Positions 36,226 through 45,985 of a stretch of 64,000 nt of DNA are shown piece after piece. The translations under genes and the position numbers were made by a program. This DNA comes from Chloroflexi bacterium TSY. Its GTDB lineage: Bacteria; Chloroflexota; Anaerolineae; Caldilineales; Caldilineaceae. Position 1 is the first letter of the stretch, and each line of letters starts with the position of its first letter. The DNA lies in NCBI GenBank assembly GCA_019217005.1, contig JAHBNG010000004.1:62001-126000 (forward strand), given 5' to 3'. Under the pieces are notes generated by a model that worked only from the letters and a program-made list of their open reading frames with translations, ran no database searches and was not told the origin of the DNA.

Positions 36226-36289
36226 CATAAGCGAAAATAAAGTAGACAGTTGCTCCAGGTAGCAACTGTCTACTTTATTTTCGCTTATG
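36226..36289. terminator. Bidirectional terminator, perfect 29-bp inverted repeat
   Basis: Arms at 36226-36254 and 36261-36289 are perfect reverse complements around a 6-base loop. The outer part of each arm is A/T-rich (AAAATAAAG and its inverse), giving T-rich tails in both directions. It sits between the convergent helicase and cyclophilin genes, as expected for a shared terminator. Confidence 0.75.
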
Positions 36290-36336
36290 AGCAAGTGGGG
36301 TATTTGAGAGAAATGCAGGAGCGGTTTTCAAGCCTT

Positions 36337-36819
36337 TTACCCCTCTGATACGATGACTTTCTTCATGACATCACCCTGTTGAACGGAGTCGACAACATTT
36401 TGACCAGCAGTTACCTTTCCAAAGACAGTGTGGTTACCGTCGAGATGGGGCTGTGGCGCGTGGGTAATAAAAAATTGGCTGCCGTTGGTATTGGGACCAG
36501 CGTTCGCCATCGAGAGCGAACCAGTTTCGTGTTTGAGTGGGTTGCCTTTGGTTTCACAATTGAACTTGTAGCCAGGGCCGCCACGCCCTGTACCGGTTGG
36601 ATCTCCACCTTGAATCATAAAATTTGCGATCACGCGGTGAAATGTAACGCCATCGTAGAAACCTTCCCGCGCCAAAAAGACAAAATTGTTTACCGTATTG
36701 GGCGCATGTTCTGGGTATAACTCAAGTTCGATCGTTCCAGCATTGGTCTCGATTGAGACATTGTATGTCTTGTCGGTATCAATCTGCATTGTGGGAGGAG
36801 TACTATATTGTTTTGCCAT
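36337..36819 (-). CDS. Cyclophilin-type peptidyl-prolyl cis-trans isomerase
   Basis: A 160-residue single-domain cyclophilin without a signal peptide, so cytoplasmic. The catalytic stretch is [25 protein letters not shown] (Arg and Gln of the active site), followed by [17 protein letters not shown] and [12 protein letters not shown]. It accelerates proline isomerisation in protein folding. Its ATG shares one base with the hisH stop codon (TGATG), and AAAGGA lies upstream, so it is co-expressed with hisH. Confidence 0.95.
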   Translation of the reverse strand: MAKQYSTPPTMQIDTDKTYNVSIETNAGTIELELYPEHAPNTVNNFVFLAREGFYDGVTFHRVIANFMIQGGDPTGTGRGGPGYKFNCETKGNPLKHETGSLSMANAGPNTNGSQFFITHAPQPHLDGNHTVFGKVTAGQNVVDSVQQGDVMKKVIVSEG

Positions 36820-37517
36820 CAGGTAGAAATCCTTTCTGCTGTAAGATTTGTTTGATTCTGTGTTACCATCTTCATAAAGTTTGACAAAATTCTCAATCCT
36901 ACTGTGTGACTCTTTTCTGGATGAGGTTGAATACCCCAGGCATTCTTATACCGCACGATGCTCGGATAGTCAACCCCATAATCAGTTGCAGTCAAAGTTG
37001 CTGAAGAATCGATGGGATCACAGTAGTAGCTATGCGCAAAATAGGCATAGGCTCCGTCTGGTACATGATTCAAGAGTGGATCGAGTTGCTCTGAGGGTTG
37101 CTGCTGGTGTAGCTGGTTCCAACCAATTTGAGGTACGCGCAATGTACGTCCCTGATGCGCCGGATCCGGCATGTTCTCTGGGAATCGACGAACTGAGCCC
37201 GGGATCAAATGAAGTCCTTCATGTTGCCCCATCTCTTCGCTCTCATCGAAGAGAAGCTGCATGCCAACGCAAATCCCTAATAGAGGCAATCCGGCTTGAA
37301 CCGCATCAAGGAGGGGCGTATCCAACTGTTGGGCACGCAAATTGTCTATGCTATCGCCGAATGCTCCCTGTCCAGGCAAAACACAGGCTCGCCAACGTGT
37401 TAAATCAGTTGGTGTGTCAACAATGTCAACTGGAATGTTGAGAGGGCTTGCAACGGTTTCGAATGCTTTATAAACACTGCGAAGATTCCCAACTCCATAG
37501 TCCAAAATTGCGATCAT
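36819..37517 (-). CDS. hisH: Imidazole glycerol phosphate synthase subunit HisH
   Basis: A 232-residue class I glutamine amidotransferase. It starts [20 protein letters not shown], carries the nucleophile in [13 protein letters not shown] (usually GICLGMQ; here Val), and ends with [14 protein letters not shown], which gives the catalytic His and Glu. HisH supplies ammonia to HisF in histidine biosynthesis. No other his gene lies in the window, so the pathway is dispersed here. Confidence 0.94.
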   Translation of the reverse strand: MIAILDYGVGNLRSVYKAFETVASPLNIPVDIVDTPTDLTRWRACVLPGQGAFGDSIDNLRAQQLDTPLLDAVQAGLPLLGICVGMQLLFDESEEMGQHEGLHLIPGSVRRFPENMPDPAHQGRTLRVPQIGWNQLHQQQPSEQLDPLLNHVPDGAYAYFAHSYYCDPIDSSATLTATDYGVDYPSIVRYKNAWGIQPHPEKSHTVGLRILSNFMKMVTQNQTNLTAERIST

Positions 37518-37549
37518 TATGATAGATGATTTCGGTTGATAAGCGTAGG

Positions 37550-38119
37550 CTATTGTGAGATAAATGGAGCTGACAGATCTGTCGGCTTATCCACGTTGGT
37601 AATACTAATGGTAAAGTTGCACACCAAAGCTGGCGGAAACCGTTTCTGGGCAATCGCTGTTGTTAGCTCGCGAATTCGGTTTTCTGCATGTTGTGACTGT
37701 ACAGGGGTTAGTCGATCTGCTGCAACAGCTTGATCAAACTCATCCTCATTCAAGACAGTCACTCGACTGCCATCTTGATTGATCCAGAGCGTCAGAATCA
37801 ATCCAGTCGTTATATAGGTTTGACTGCGGCGGTCCAACGGCATACAGATCGGAATGGATGTCCCAATAGGGTTCCCTTCACGATCAAAGTATCGTTCAAT
37901 GACTTGTTCCTCAGCCGAGAGCCAAAATCGGAACCAGACATACCCAGAATCAGCGGTGATAATTGGTTCAAAGCCCTGAATATGAATCAATTGCTGTGGA
38001 GCACTTGATGTCCACGTGGTGCGTTCGACGAGCATATCACCAGGCCATTCGGCTCGGTAATCGATCATATGTGGGTGTGCTCGCCACTCCTCACTTTCAA
38101 TTACTTTCGTTGCGCTCAT
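37550..38119 (-). CDS. DUF402 domain protein
   Basis: A 189-residue protein (193 if the upstream ATG at 38131 is used). The core matches DUF402: VWFRFWLSAEEQVIERYFDREG, TGLILTLWINQDG, TVLNEDEFDQAVAADRLT and an alpha-helical end. DUF402 proteins with known function act as nucleoside phosphatases or RNA-associated proteins, but this cannot be assigned. It lies directly downstream (24 bases) of the nitrilase-like gene on the same strand. Confidence 0.75.
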   Translation of the reverse strand: MSATKVIESEEWRAHPHMIDYRAEWPGDMLVERTTWTSSAPQQLIHIQGFEPIITADSGYVWFRFWLSAEEQVIERYFDREGNPIGTSIPICMPLDRRSQTYITTGLILTLWINQDGSRVTVLNEDEFDQAVAADRLTPVQSQHAENRIRELTTAIAQKRFPPALVCNFTISITNVDKPTDLSAPFISQ

Positions 38120-38143
38120 AAATCCAAACAACTGTATTTGTTA

Positions 38144-38959
38144 TCAATATTTCTTCACAATTGCTCGATAAGCGATCGGTTCACGAAACTGAATCAATTG
38201 TCGTTCTTCACGAATCTCGCGGATGCGATCCAGATCAATTGTCGCAACTGCGTACCCTTCAATGGGTTCGTCCAACACCGTATAGATTTCTGCTGCTGGA
38301 CCGACTAATAAACTGTCTCCTGCAAAGCGCATTGTCGGTTCCTCTCCAACACGATTGGTCGCAGCCATAAAGATGGCATTCTCGCAAGCCCGACTGATCA
38401 TATGTGCACGCCAGGATTCTGCCATCTGCTCTTCCCAATTGGCACTCAAAACGATTAGCTCTGCTCCTTCTAACGTTAAGCTACGGGCTACCTCGGGAAA
38501 AGCCAGATCCCCACCAATCATGAGACCAAAACGTCCCCATTCAGCATCTACATTAATAAAGCGAAAACCACTTCGGTAAACTTGTCGCTCTTCCCCAAGC
38601 AGATGAACTTTGCGGTAATCGGCTGCGATGTCACCTTCGGGACCTAAGCAGGCTACGCCATTGTATAAGATGCTTTCGACTTTTTCTTTGATGACCATAC
38701 CGAAGACAATATGGGTGTTAAAATCGCTGGCGCGTTTGGCCAGATAGTTCGTTGCATGTCCGGGGATACGTTCTGCTAGGTCTGTCGCTCGTAATCCCAA
38801 TTCGGTGCCGGTGTAGCTCAATTCAGGAAAGACAATGAGATCGGTTTTCTGTTCGCTGCAAATTCGCTCGACAAAATCACCCATTTTGCGCAGATTTGCT
38901 TCTGGATTGGCTAGTTCTGGTGCCATTTGCACCAAGGCAATTGTTACCTCTCGGGGCAT
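38144..38959 (-). CDS. Nitrilase-superfamily protein lacking the catalytic cysteine
   Basis: A 271-residue carbon-nitrogen hydrolase fold. Catalytic Glu: DLIVFPELSYTG; catalytic Lys: DYRKVHLLGEER. The nucleophile elbow, normally ICYDxxFPE, reads FGLMIGGDLAFPE, so Cys is replaced by Gly (codons GGT GGG). The rest of the fold is intact (SANWEEQMAESWRAHMISRACEN). It is therefore probably not an amidase; it could be a binding or scaffold protein. GAGGA precedes the ATG at about 9 bases. A point error is possible but would need two base changes from TGC/TGT. Confidence 0.85.
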   Translation of the reverse strand: MPREVTIALVQMAPELANPEANLRKMGDFVERICSEQKTDLIVFPELSYTGTELGLRATDLAERIPGHATNYLAKRASDFNTHIVFGMVIKEKVESILYNGVACLGPEGDIAADYRKVHLLGEERQVYRSGFRFINVDAEWGRFGLMIGGDLAFPEVARSLTLEGAELIVLSANWEEQMAESWRAHMISRACENAIFMAATNRVGEEPTMRFAGDSLLVGPAAEIYTVLDEPIEGYAVATIDLDRIREIREERQLIQFREPIAYRAIVKKY

Positions 38960-39294
38960 AAAAATGCTTCCTCATTCGCTTTTTTTCAGCAATTAGCACC
39001 ACTCCCTTTGCGCTATACCTGATTGAAAACAACCTGTTTGAGGCAAAATTTAATCGAAAACCATCTTGAGTTTCGACCACGGAGCGGGAACTGCTAAATT
39101 TTGACAGTGTGTCCCAAAGTGTGTAAATGGAGACTGCTCAGTCAGAGAGCCTACTCCATTTACACATTTTGTGGTACACACCCTAAATTTTTGTATAGAT
39201 TTGTTTAGTATAGCACAGGATGAAGAATTCACCATTTATTTCATTTTACGTTAGAATAATATGAGATGCATATTTCAATATAAGGAATCTGTTC
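38960..39294. other. Divergent intergenic region
   Basis: About 335 bases between the nitrilase-like gene (minus) and lspA (plus). It includes family B copy 3 (39106-39181). Promoters for both sides should lie here, but none is clear enough to mark. Confidence 0.5.
39106..39181. repeat. Palindromic stem-loop repeat, family B copy 3
   Basis: AGTGTGTCCCAAAGTGTGT is followed by AAATGGAG, then CTCCATTTACACATTTTG and GTGGTACACA. Arms of about 30 bases surround CTGCTCAGTCAGAG. It is the best-preserved copy of the family. Confidence 0.78.
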
Positions 39295-39834
39295 ATGAAC
39301 ATCGTAACTGAGTGGCTGCGCAAAGCTTGGCCCGTTTTGTTTGTTGCCGCCATTATCATCGTTTTCGACCAACTAACAAAAATTTGGGTACGAGCCAATA
39401 TTCCAAAATTTTCTATCTTTGCACCGATTGAAAGCCTTGAGGGTTATTTTGATTTTCAACATGTTGATAACTATGGTGCAGCCTTTGGTATTTTGCAGAA
39501 TCAAAGTCTATTATTTGTCGCCATTGCTGTGGTCGTAGTAGTGGCAATCTTAATCTATGTGCGTTATCTGCCGATGGAAAAATGGGCTGTCCGCTTCTTG
39601 TTGGGTTTACAGCTTGGTGGCGCAGTAGGGAATCTGATTGATCGCCTCTATCAAGGCTTTGTGACTGACTTTGTGCGCATGGGAGTTCCTGGCGTTTACT
39701 ACTGGCCCAATTACAACGTCGCTGATAGTGCCATCGTGATTGGCGTCATTGGTCTCGGGATTTACGTCATCGGTGAAGATATTCAACAACAGCGTCAACT
39801 AAAGGCGTCTGAAACGGCTGAGGAATCGGTTTAA
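39295..39834 (+). CDS. lspA: Lipoprotein signal peptidase (signal peptidase II)
   Basis: A 179-residue inner-membrane aspartic protease with four transmembrane helices. The first Asp motif is VDNYGAAFGIL followed by GNLIDRLYQGFVTDFV, and the second is YNVADSAIVIG; the two catalytic Asp residues are in IDRL and VADSA. It removes signal peptides from prolipoproteins. AAGGA lies 8 bases before the ATG. It starts a run of plus-strand housekeeping genes with the rluD-type gene 41 bases downstream. Confidence 0.96.
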   Translation: MNIVTEWLRKAWPVLFVAAIIIVFDQLTKIWVRANIPKFSIFAPIESLEGYFDFQHVDNYGAAFGILQNQSLLFVAIAVVVVVAILIYVRYLPMEKWAVRFLLGLQLGGAVGNLIDRLYQGFVTDFVRMGVPGVYYWPNYNVADSAIVIGVIGLGIYVIGEDIQQQRQLKASETAEESV

Positions 39835-39875
39835 CGCTTCTGAATAGCCTCCCGAATCTGTACTTTCCGAAGCCT

Positions 39876-40883
39876 ATGTCTTCTAGCCAGGATCAAATCT
39901 CCATTCAGTTGACTGTTTCAGTGACTGACAGCGGTCAGCGGTTGGATCGGTGGCTGACAACGGCATTGCGTTTACATAACCCGAATCTGTATAGCCGTAG
40001 TGAAATACAACGTTGGATAAAATTGGGTCACGTTTTGGTCGACCAAAACAAAGTACGTAGTAACTTCAAGTTAGAAAGCGGACAGCGCGTTCAAGTCCAT
40101 ATTCCACCCAAGATCGAAGTCGAGACCCTTCAACCAGAAGCAATCCCTCTCCAAATTACTTTTGAAGACGAAAATCTGATTGTTGTCGATAAGCCAGCCG
40201 GACAAGTTGTGCATCCTGCTCCTGGTCATTCAACAGGGACACTTGTCCATGCGCTCTTGCACCATTGCCCAGATATTGATGGAGTTGGTGGGGAGCGACG
40301 TCCCGGGATCGTTCATCGCCTAGATAAGGAAACGTCGGGACTACTTGTCGTTGCTAAGAATGACTCGACACATCGCTTTCTACAACGACAATTCCAGGAA
40401 CGCACTGTCTATAAGGAATATTTGGCTTTGGTTGACAGGGTTGTTGATCCACCTTGTGGTCGAATTTCAGCTCCAATTGGGCGTCATCCTGTTGACAGAA
40501 AGCGTCAAGCCATTTTGCCAATCGATCCGAATAGTGGACTATCTAGAGGGCGTGAAGCGATTACTGACTATCATACTCTCGACACCTACTATACACAAGA
40601 GAACCCGCACGGCAATATGGCGCAATTTACTTTGCTCCGGACGGTCCTACACACGGGTCGAACGCATCAGATCCGCGTTCATTTTGCTTGGCGCAAGCAC
40701 CCAATTGTTGGCGATACAACGTACGGGTTTCGCCATCAGCGCCTCAGCCTGAATCGTCATTTTTTGCACGCACATCGATTGCGGCTGACACTTCCTCATT
40801 CTAAAGAGAAAACGGAGTTTGTGGCGGACTTGCCGGACGAGCTTCAATCCATACTCGATCAATTAACGACTACTAAAGAATGA
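39876..40883 (+). CDS. RluA/RluD-family 23S rRNA pseudouridine synthase
   Basis: A 335-residue enzyme. Residues 25-75 form an S4 RNA-binding domain (RLDRWLTTAL, SEIQRWIKLGHVLVDQ). The catalytic domain has VDKPAGQVVHPAPGHSTGTLVHALL and the Asp-containing motif GIVHRLDKETSGLLVVAKN, then TGRTHQIRVHFA. It isomerises uridines in rRNA; the S4 fusion and lspA neighbourhood fit RluD, but the exact position modified is not shown. Confidence 0.93.
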   Translation: MSSSQDQISIQLTVSVTDSGQRLDRWLTTALRLHNPNLYSRSEIQRWIKLGHVLVDQNKVRSNFKLESGQRVQVHIPPKIEVETLQPEAIPLQITFEDENLIVVDKPAGQVVHPAPGHSTGTLVHALLHHCPDIDGVGGERRPGIVHRLDKETSGLLVVAKNDSTHRFLQRQFQERTVYKEYLALVDRVVDPPCGRISAPIGRHPVDRKRQAILPIDPNSGLSRGREAITDYHTLDTYYTQENPHGNMAQFTLLRTVLHTGRTHQIRVHFAWRKHPIVGDTTYGFRHQRLSLNRHFLHAHRLRLTLPHSKEKTEFVADLPDELQSILDQLTTTKE

Positions 40884-40963
40884 TCAAAATTTGAATTACA
40901 TGATATACTTATATAACTAATCATTTATACGATTGTATATGTATATATTTAGGAGCCAGCGCG

Positions 40964-41911
40964 TTGTTACGAAGATTATTAGGACGAGAAGAAAAGACAA
41001 TCGATGATCAGAAGCTGGAACAGAGTCTGGAAAAGACTCGTTCTGGTTTTATGGGACGCATTGGGTCCATCTTCCAGGCCAATGAGATCACAGAAGAACT
41101 GTGGGAAGAATTGGAAGAGACGCTCATAATGGGTGATGTAGGGATGGATGTGACGATGGACCTGGTTGAGGCGACGCGCAACCGTGTGCGTAACGAAAAC
41201 ATCAAGGCCACCATCGATGCGTATCTTGCCCTAAAGCAAGAGATGGTCAAACTATTGACATCGGATGAGCCGCTTTACATCGATGAGCAGCGAATTCTCA
41301 CCGTTGTTCTTGTGGTGGGCGTCAATGGCTCTGGAAAGACGACGACGATCGGCAAGATGTCGAATTGGTATAAGAAGCGTGGACAAAAAGTTGTACTTGG
41401 CGCAGCAGATACTTTTCGTGCGGCAGCCATCGACCAGCTTAAAATATGGGGGGAGCGTGCTGGTGTTGATGTGATTGCCCACGAACCAGGTGCTGATCCA
41501 AGTGCCGTTGTTTTCGATGCCCTTCGCGCGAGCCAGGAAAGCCGTAATGCAGATCTGCTCATTATCGACACTGCCGGTCGTTTGCAAACAAAATTTAACT
41601 TGATGAGGGAACTGGAAAAAATAAAGCGAGTTGCCGGTAAGCAGGTACACCGTGCACCTCACGAAGTGTTGTTGGTTCTCGATGCATCAACTGGACAGAA
41701 TGCCATCTCACAAGCCAAAAGCTTTAAGGAATCAGCGGGTGTTACGGGGATTGTGCTAACGAAACTGGACGGCACCAGCAAAGGAGGTGCTGTCCTCAAT
41801 ATCAAACGCGAGGTCGGTGTTCCAGTACGCTTTGTCGGAACGGGCGAGAAGATCGATGATTTTGCGGAGTTTGATGCCATTTCGTTTGTGGAGGGGCTGT
41901 TGGGAGAATAA
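40964..41911 (+). CDS. ftsY: Signal recognition particle receptor FtsY
   Basis: A 315-residue SRP GTPase. The N-domain has about 80 residues. The G-domain has [16 protein letters not shown] (G1), [11 protein letters not shown] (G2), [15 protein letters not shown] (G3), [16 protein letters not shown] (G4) and [16 protein letters not shown] (G5). It lacks the acidic A-domain of E. coli, as in many bacteria. The start is TTG at 40964, set by AGGAG at 40951-40955 with 8-base spacing. It receives the SRP-ribosome complex at the membrane. Confidence 0.96.
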   Translation: MLRRLLGREEKTIDDQKLEQSLEKTRSGFMGRIGSIFQANEITEELWEELEETLIMGDVGMDVTMDLVEATRNRVRNENIKATIDAYLALKQEMVKLLTSDEPLYIDEQRILTVVLVVGVNGSGKTTTIGKMSNWYKKRGQKVVLGAADTFRAAAIDQLKIWGERAGVDVIAHEPGADPSAVVFDALRASQESRNADLLIIDTAGRLQTKFNLMRELEKIKRVAGKQVHRAPHEVLLVLDASTGQNAISQAKSFKESAGVTGIVLTKLDGTSKGGAVLNIKREVGVPVRFVGTGEKIDDFAEFDAISFVEGLLGE

Positions 41912-41952
41912 TAAATCGTAAATCTAAAATCGTAAACCCAAAGGATTTTTCT

Positions 41953-43048
41953 ATGTCAGAATTACAAATCAGACTAATCGATCTCGTGGAGCGCGTTGAT
42001 GCAATCCGGAGGCGGCTTTGACTTACCAGCAAAAGAGCAACACATTGAAAAGCTAGAAGCAGCGTCGACCGCTCCTGGTTTTTGGGATGACCAGCAGTCT
42101 GCGCAAAAGAAGATGCAGGAACTAAGCAATTTGCGTGAAATCGTCGACTCGTGGAATGGTCTGTATCAGCGCGCCAGTGACGCACTAGAACTCTTGGAGA
42201 TGGTGGTGGATGAACCAGAGATGTTATCTGAGTTGGAAGAAGAGTCAAACATGCTGGAAACTGAATATGAGAAGCGCAAATTCCAGCTGGCACTCAGCGG
42301 TCAACATGATCGTGATCCGGCTATTTTCAGTATTCATGCGGGCGTAGGAGGGACAGAAGCCCAGGATTGGGTCGATATGCTATTGCGCATGTATCTACGC
42401 TGGGCCGAAAAACGTAAATTTAAAACAACCATCACTGATATGACCCAGGGTGAAGAGGCTGGCATTAAAAGCGTCACCGTCGAGGTGGATGGTGAATATG
42501 CCTATGGCTACTTGAAAGCAGAAAAAGGCACCCACCGTTTGGTCCGCATTAGCCCGTTCGATTCTAGGAATCGACGTCATACCAGCTTTGCTAAAGTTGA
42601 GATTATGCCGGTTCTTGACGAGGATATTGATATTGAAATCAACCCGAAAGACTTGCAAATTGAGACCTATCTGAGTGGTGGCGCGGGAGGACAGAATGTC
42701 CAAAAAAACGCCACGGCTGTGCGTATTCGTCATCTGCCCAGCGGACTCATGGTGACTTGTCAAAACGAACGTAGCCTCGTCCAAAACAAAGAGAGCGCCA
42801 TGAAAGTGCTGCGTGGCAAGCTCTACGAAATAGAGCAGGAGCGTTTGGCTGTCGAAAAAGCCAAACTCAAAGGACAAAATGTTGCCGCAGACTTTGGGAC
42901 GCAAATTCGTAGTTATGTCCTCCATCCTTATCAGATGGTGAAGGATTTGCGCACAGAGGTCGAAACCAGTAACACCGGTGCAGTGCTCGATGGAGAAATT
43001 GATCTGTTTATCGAATCGTGGCTCAAACAGCAAGTTGGGGAAGAATAG
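41953..43048 (+). CDS. prfB: Peptide chain release factor 2 with programmed +1 frameshift
   Basis: The first frame encodes [22 protein letters not shown] (22 residues) and ends CTT TGA at 42016-42021. A +1 shift at CTT continues with GAC in the second frame to 43048, giving about 364 residues. GGAGG at 42008-42012, three bases before CTT, is the internal Shine-Dalgarno that stimulates the shift. RF2 is shown by the SPF motif (RISPFDSR) and [12 protein letters not shown]2 reads UAA and UGA, so low RF2 favours the shift: the standard autoregulation. AAGGA precedes the ATG. Confidence 0.97.
42008..42022 (+). promoter_or_regulatory. prfB +1 frameshift site
   Basis: GGAGGCGGCTTTGAC: internal Shine-Dalgarno, 3-base spacer, slippery CTT, stop TGA and the following C that weakens termination. 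This is the classic RF2 autoregulatory signal. Confidence 0.95.
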
Positions 43049-43087
43049 CTTTATTCGCTAATCTCCCGTGAGAATGGAGCAACCATT

Positions 43088-44503
43088 ATGTTATCCTTAG
43101 ACACAATTAAGCACGTTGTTTCCGAAGCAATGCGCAATGGTTGCGATCTGGCCGAGGTCTATCTCGAAGATCGCAAAACGCTAACCCTTAGGCTAGATGA
43201 CGGGAGCATAGAAGAGGCTATCCGCGGAAGCGACACTGGTGCTGGTGTCCGTATCTTTTATGGAGATACGGCCGCTTATGCATATACAGACGACTTGAGC
43301 GAGCCCGCCCTCCTTCAGGCTGCCCAAGCTGCTTCTGCTGCTGCAAAAGGGAGCAATGAGCCACGTATCGCGGTCGACTTAACGCAGCGCCGCAGCAATA
43401 GCGATTCGCCGATTGAGCGTCCCTTTTCCAGTATGAGCACCGAGCAAAAGGCAACCATCTTGCGTGAAATGGATGCTGCCGCACGCGATTTTAGTCCACT
43501 TGTCTCTCAAGTAGGGGCCAATTATCAAGAAACTGAACGACGAGTCTGGATCTATAATTCGGATGGCGTTTGGGCAGAGGATGATCGGAACATTCTGGAG
43601 TTTCGGGTAAATGTCACTGCTCAACAGGGGGATGTTCGCCAACGAGCAGTGGCAGGATTCGGTGGACAAATCGGAATGGAATTGATCGATGCGAACGATC
43701 CAGTCGCAATGGCGCGGGATCAGGCCGCTGGTGCAGTTCAAATGTTAGAGGCCAAACCAGCGCCAGCGGGCGAAATGACCGTGGTTGTCTCTAATGGATG
43801 GGGTGGTGTACTCTTCCATGAGGCTTGTGGTCATGCAATGGAAGCTGACTTCGTTACCAAAGGTGCTTCTGCCTACACAGGGCAGGTTGGTGAGCAGATT
43901 GCCAATCCGATTCTCAGCACAGTTGACGATGGCACGATTCCTGGTCGTCGTGGTACATTGCGTTTCGATGATGAAGGCACACCAACTCAACGCACCGTTT
44001 TGATCGAAAACGGCATTTTGCGTGAATATATGTGGGATCTAACAGAGGCTCGTCGCGCAGGGCGAGCCTCTACTGGTAACGGGCGGCGCCAATCCTTCCG
44101 GCATATGCCAATGCCGCGCATGACCAATACCTTTATTGATGTTGGTCCTCATGATCCGCAAGAGATCATTGAATCGGTCGAATATGGTCTCCTTTGCAAG
44201 CGTATGGGCGGTGGACAAGCTGACATTGCCCGTGGCGATTTCGTTTTTACCGTGACAGAAGGTTGGATGATCGAAAAGGGGAAATTGACCTACCCAGTTC
44301 GCGGGGCAACGCTTGTTGGCAATGGTCCAGCTGTCCTCAAACAGATAGACATGGTGGGGACCGATTTGGCGCTCGATCCAGGTATGGGAATGTGTGGAAA
44401 GATGCAGTCAGCACGTGTCAGCGTTGGGCAGCCGACCGTACGCATCCCCAAATTGACGGTTGGCGGCACGGATAAAGACGTTGAAGGTGCAATGGGGGTT
44501 TAA
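43088..44503 (+). CDS. tldD: TldD-like zinc metalloprotease
   Basis: A 471-residue protein of the TldD/PmbA family. The metal site is HEACGHAMEAD at about residue 240 (HExxxH), typical of TldD rather than TldE. Family segments VSNGWGGVLFHE, GTLRFDDEGTPTQRTVLIENG and ARVSVGQPTVRIP are present. TldD forms a heterodimer with TldE that degrades unfolded peptides and matures some modified peptides. The stop is 2 bases before the next gene's ATG, so the two are coupled. Confidence 0.95.
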   Translation: MLSLDTIKHVVSEAMRNGCDLAEVYLEDRKTLTLRLDDGSIEEAIRGSDTGAGVRIFYGDTAAYAYTDDLSEPALLQAAQAASAAAKGSNEPRIAVDLTQRRSNSDSPIERPFSSMSTEQKATILREMDAAARDFSPLVSQVGANYQETERRVWIYNSDGVWAEDDRNILEFRVNVTAQQGDVRQRAVAGFGGQIGMELIDANDPVAMARDQAAGAVQMLEAKPAPAGEMTVVVSNGWGGVLFHEACGHAMEADFVTKGASAYTGQVGEQIANPILSTVDDGTIPGRRGTLRFDDEGTPTQRTVLIENGILREYMWDLTEARRAGRASTGNGRRQSFRHMPMPRMTNTFIDVGPHDPQEIIESVEYGLLCKRMGGGQADIARGDFVFTVTEGWMIEKGKLTYPVRGATLVGNGPAVLKQIDMVGTDLALDPGMGMCGKMQSARVSVGQPTVRIPKLTVGGTDKDVEGAMGV

Positions 44504-44505
44504 CA

Positions 44506-45873
44506 ATGGATTATCTGGAACTGGCAAAGCAAGTTGTGGCAAAAGCTGCCCGGCATAGAGTCGATGCTGATGCCTATATCAGAATCAGTCAGCAGAGCAA
44601 TATTTCGGTAGATCGAGCCCAGGTTGAAAAGCTTTCTCATTCTGGTAGCAAAGGGATCGGACTCCGTGTCTTGCGCGATGGCAAAATGGGCTATGCCTAC
44701 ACATCTGACTTTGGCGAAGAGAGCCTAGCTGATATTGTTGACTCTGCACTCGCCTTGATGGAAGCTGCAGATGGCGATGAGTATCGTGTACTGCCAGAGT
44801 TATCTTTATCAGAAGAATCTGGTGAGGCGGATGAGGATTTGAACATATATGACGAGAGCATTCTGACGACATCGATGGATGATAAAGTGGGGTTTGCTTT
44901 GCAGGTCGAAAAAGCCGCTCTTTCGTATAGCGATAAAGTGGCGATGACCAATTGTTACACCTATTTAGATGGTGCACATACGATTTATTTGGCAAATTCA
45001 CGCGGTTTTGCTAGTCAATATCAAGGAAGTTTTGCTGCGAGCTTTGTGATGGCAATCGGTCGCGATGGTGACGAGCAAACGCAAGCGTTTGGATTAGACG
45101 CCTCGACATCTCTTTCGGAATTGAACGCTGTGCAAATTGGGGAAAAGGCGGCAGAACGCGCAACTCGCCTATTAGGCGGCAAGCCGGTTCCGACACAACA
45201 GGTTCCCGTGGTTTTTGATCCCATTGTCACGGCCGGGCTGTTGGGAACATTGGCACAAGCGCTTAATGCAGAAGCGATGCAGCGTGGACGATCCTATTTG
45301 GCGGACAAGATGGGACAAGAAGTAGCGTGCGATATGGTGACGTTGCTAGACAATGGCCGTTTACCAGGTGGGCTTGGCTCACGACCGTTCGATGATGAAG
45401 GTGTTCCAACGCGGGCGACGCGTTTGGTGGATGAAGGTATCTTGCAGGCAGTCATTTATGACACCTACACGGCCAACAAAGCTGGAACTCAGAGTACAGG
45501 TAATGCCCTCCGCGATTCCCACCGAACCCCACCAACGTTGGCACCATCTAATTTTTACTTACAACCTGGTCAACAATCACCCGAAGAGATTATTGCCAGC
45601 GTTGAGAACGGGTTTTATGTGGTCAACGCCATGAATACAGGCGGTATCAATCCTGTAGCTGGTGAATATTCCTCGGCAGCGAGCGGACTCTGGATTGAAA
45701 ATGGTGAGTTGACCTATCCCGTAAATGAAGTAACCATTGCTGCTTCACTTAACGATATGTTGCATAGCATTACCGCCGTGGGCAACGATTTAACCTTTGT
45801 CCCTTTTATGGGTTCCATCGGAGCGTCGACTTTGCGCATTGATACGATGATGGTTGGCGGACAAACTGGATAA
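44506..45873 (+). CDS. TldE/PmbA-like subunit
   Basis: A 455-residue TldD/PmbA family member without the HExxxH motif, as expected for TldE/PmbA. Recognisable segments are SGSKGIGLRVLRDGKMGYAYTSDF, VPVVFDPIVTAGLLGTLA, PFDDEGVPTRATRLVDEG and STGNALRDSHRTPPTLAPSNFYL. It pairs with the TldD upstream (2-base gap). Confidence 0.94.
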   Translation: MDYLELAKQVVAKAARHRVDADAYIRISQQSNISVDRAQVEKLSHSGSKGIGLRVLRDGKMGYAYTSDFGEESLADIVDSALALMEAADGDEYRVLPELSLSEESGEADEDLNIYDESILTTSMDDKVGFALQVEKAALSYSDKVAMTNCYTYLDGAHTIYLANSRGFASQYQGSFAASFVMAIGRDGDEQTQAFGLDASTSLSELNAVQIGEKAAERATRLLGGKPVPTQQVPVVFDPIVTAGLLGTLAQALNAEAMQRGRSYLADKMGQEVACDMVTLLDNGRLPGGLGSRPFDDEGVPTRATRLVDEGILQAVIYDTYTANKAGTQSTGNALRDSHRTPPTLAPSNFYLQPGQQSPEEIIASVENGFYVVNAMNTGGINPVAGEYSSAASGLWIENGELTYPVNEVTIAASLNDMLHSITAVGNDLTFVPFMGSIGASTLRIDTMMVGGQTG

Positions 45874-45985
45874 CGAATTCGGGGGCGGATTCTGCAGGTT
45901 GTGATTGATGACGCGCCGGCGTAATCTGTTTAGGATTCGGAATTAAATAACTCATCGAAGATTCTTCGTTTCACTCGAGAATGAC

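Noticed and set aside
38513..38530. Misreading of the nitrilase Cys site
   Set aside because: Both strands and flanking codons were re-read; the codons are GGT GGG GAT, so the substitution is not a frame error in my translation.
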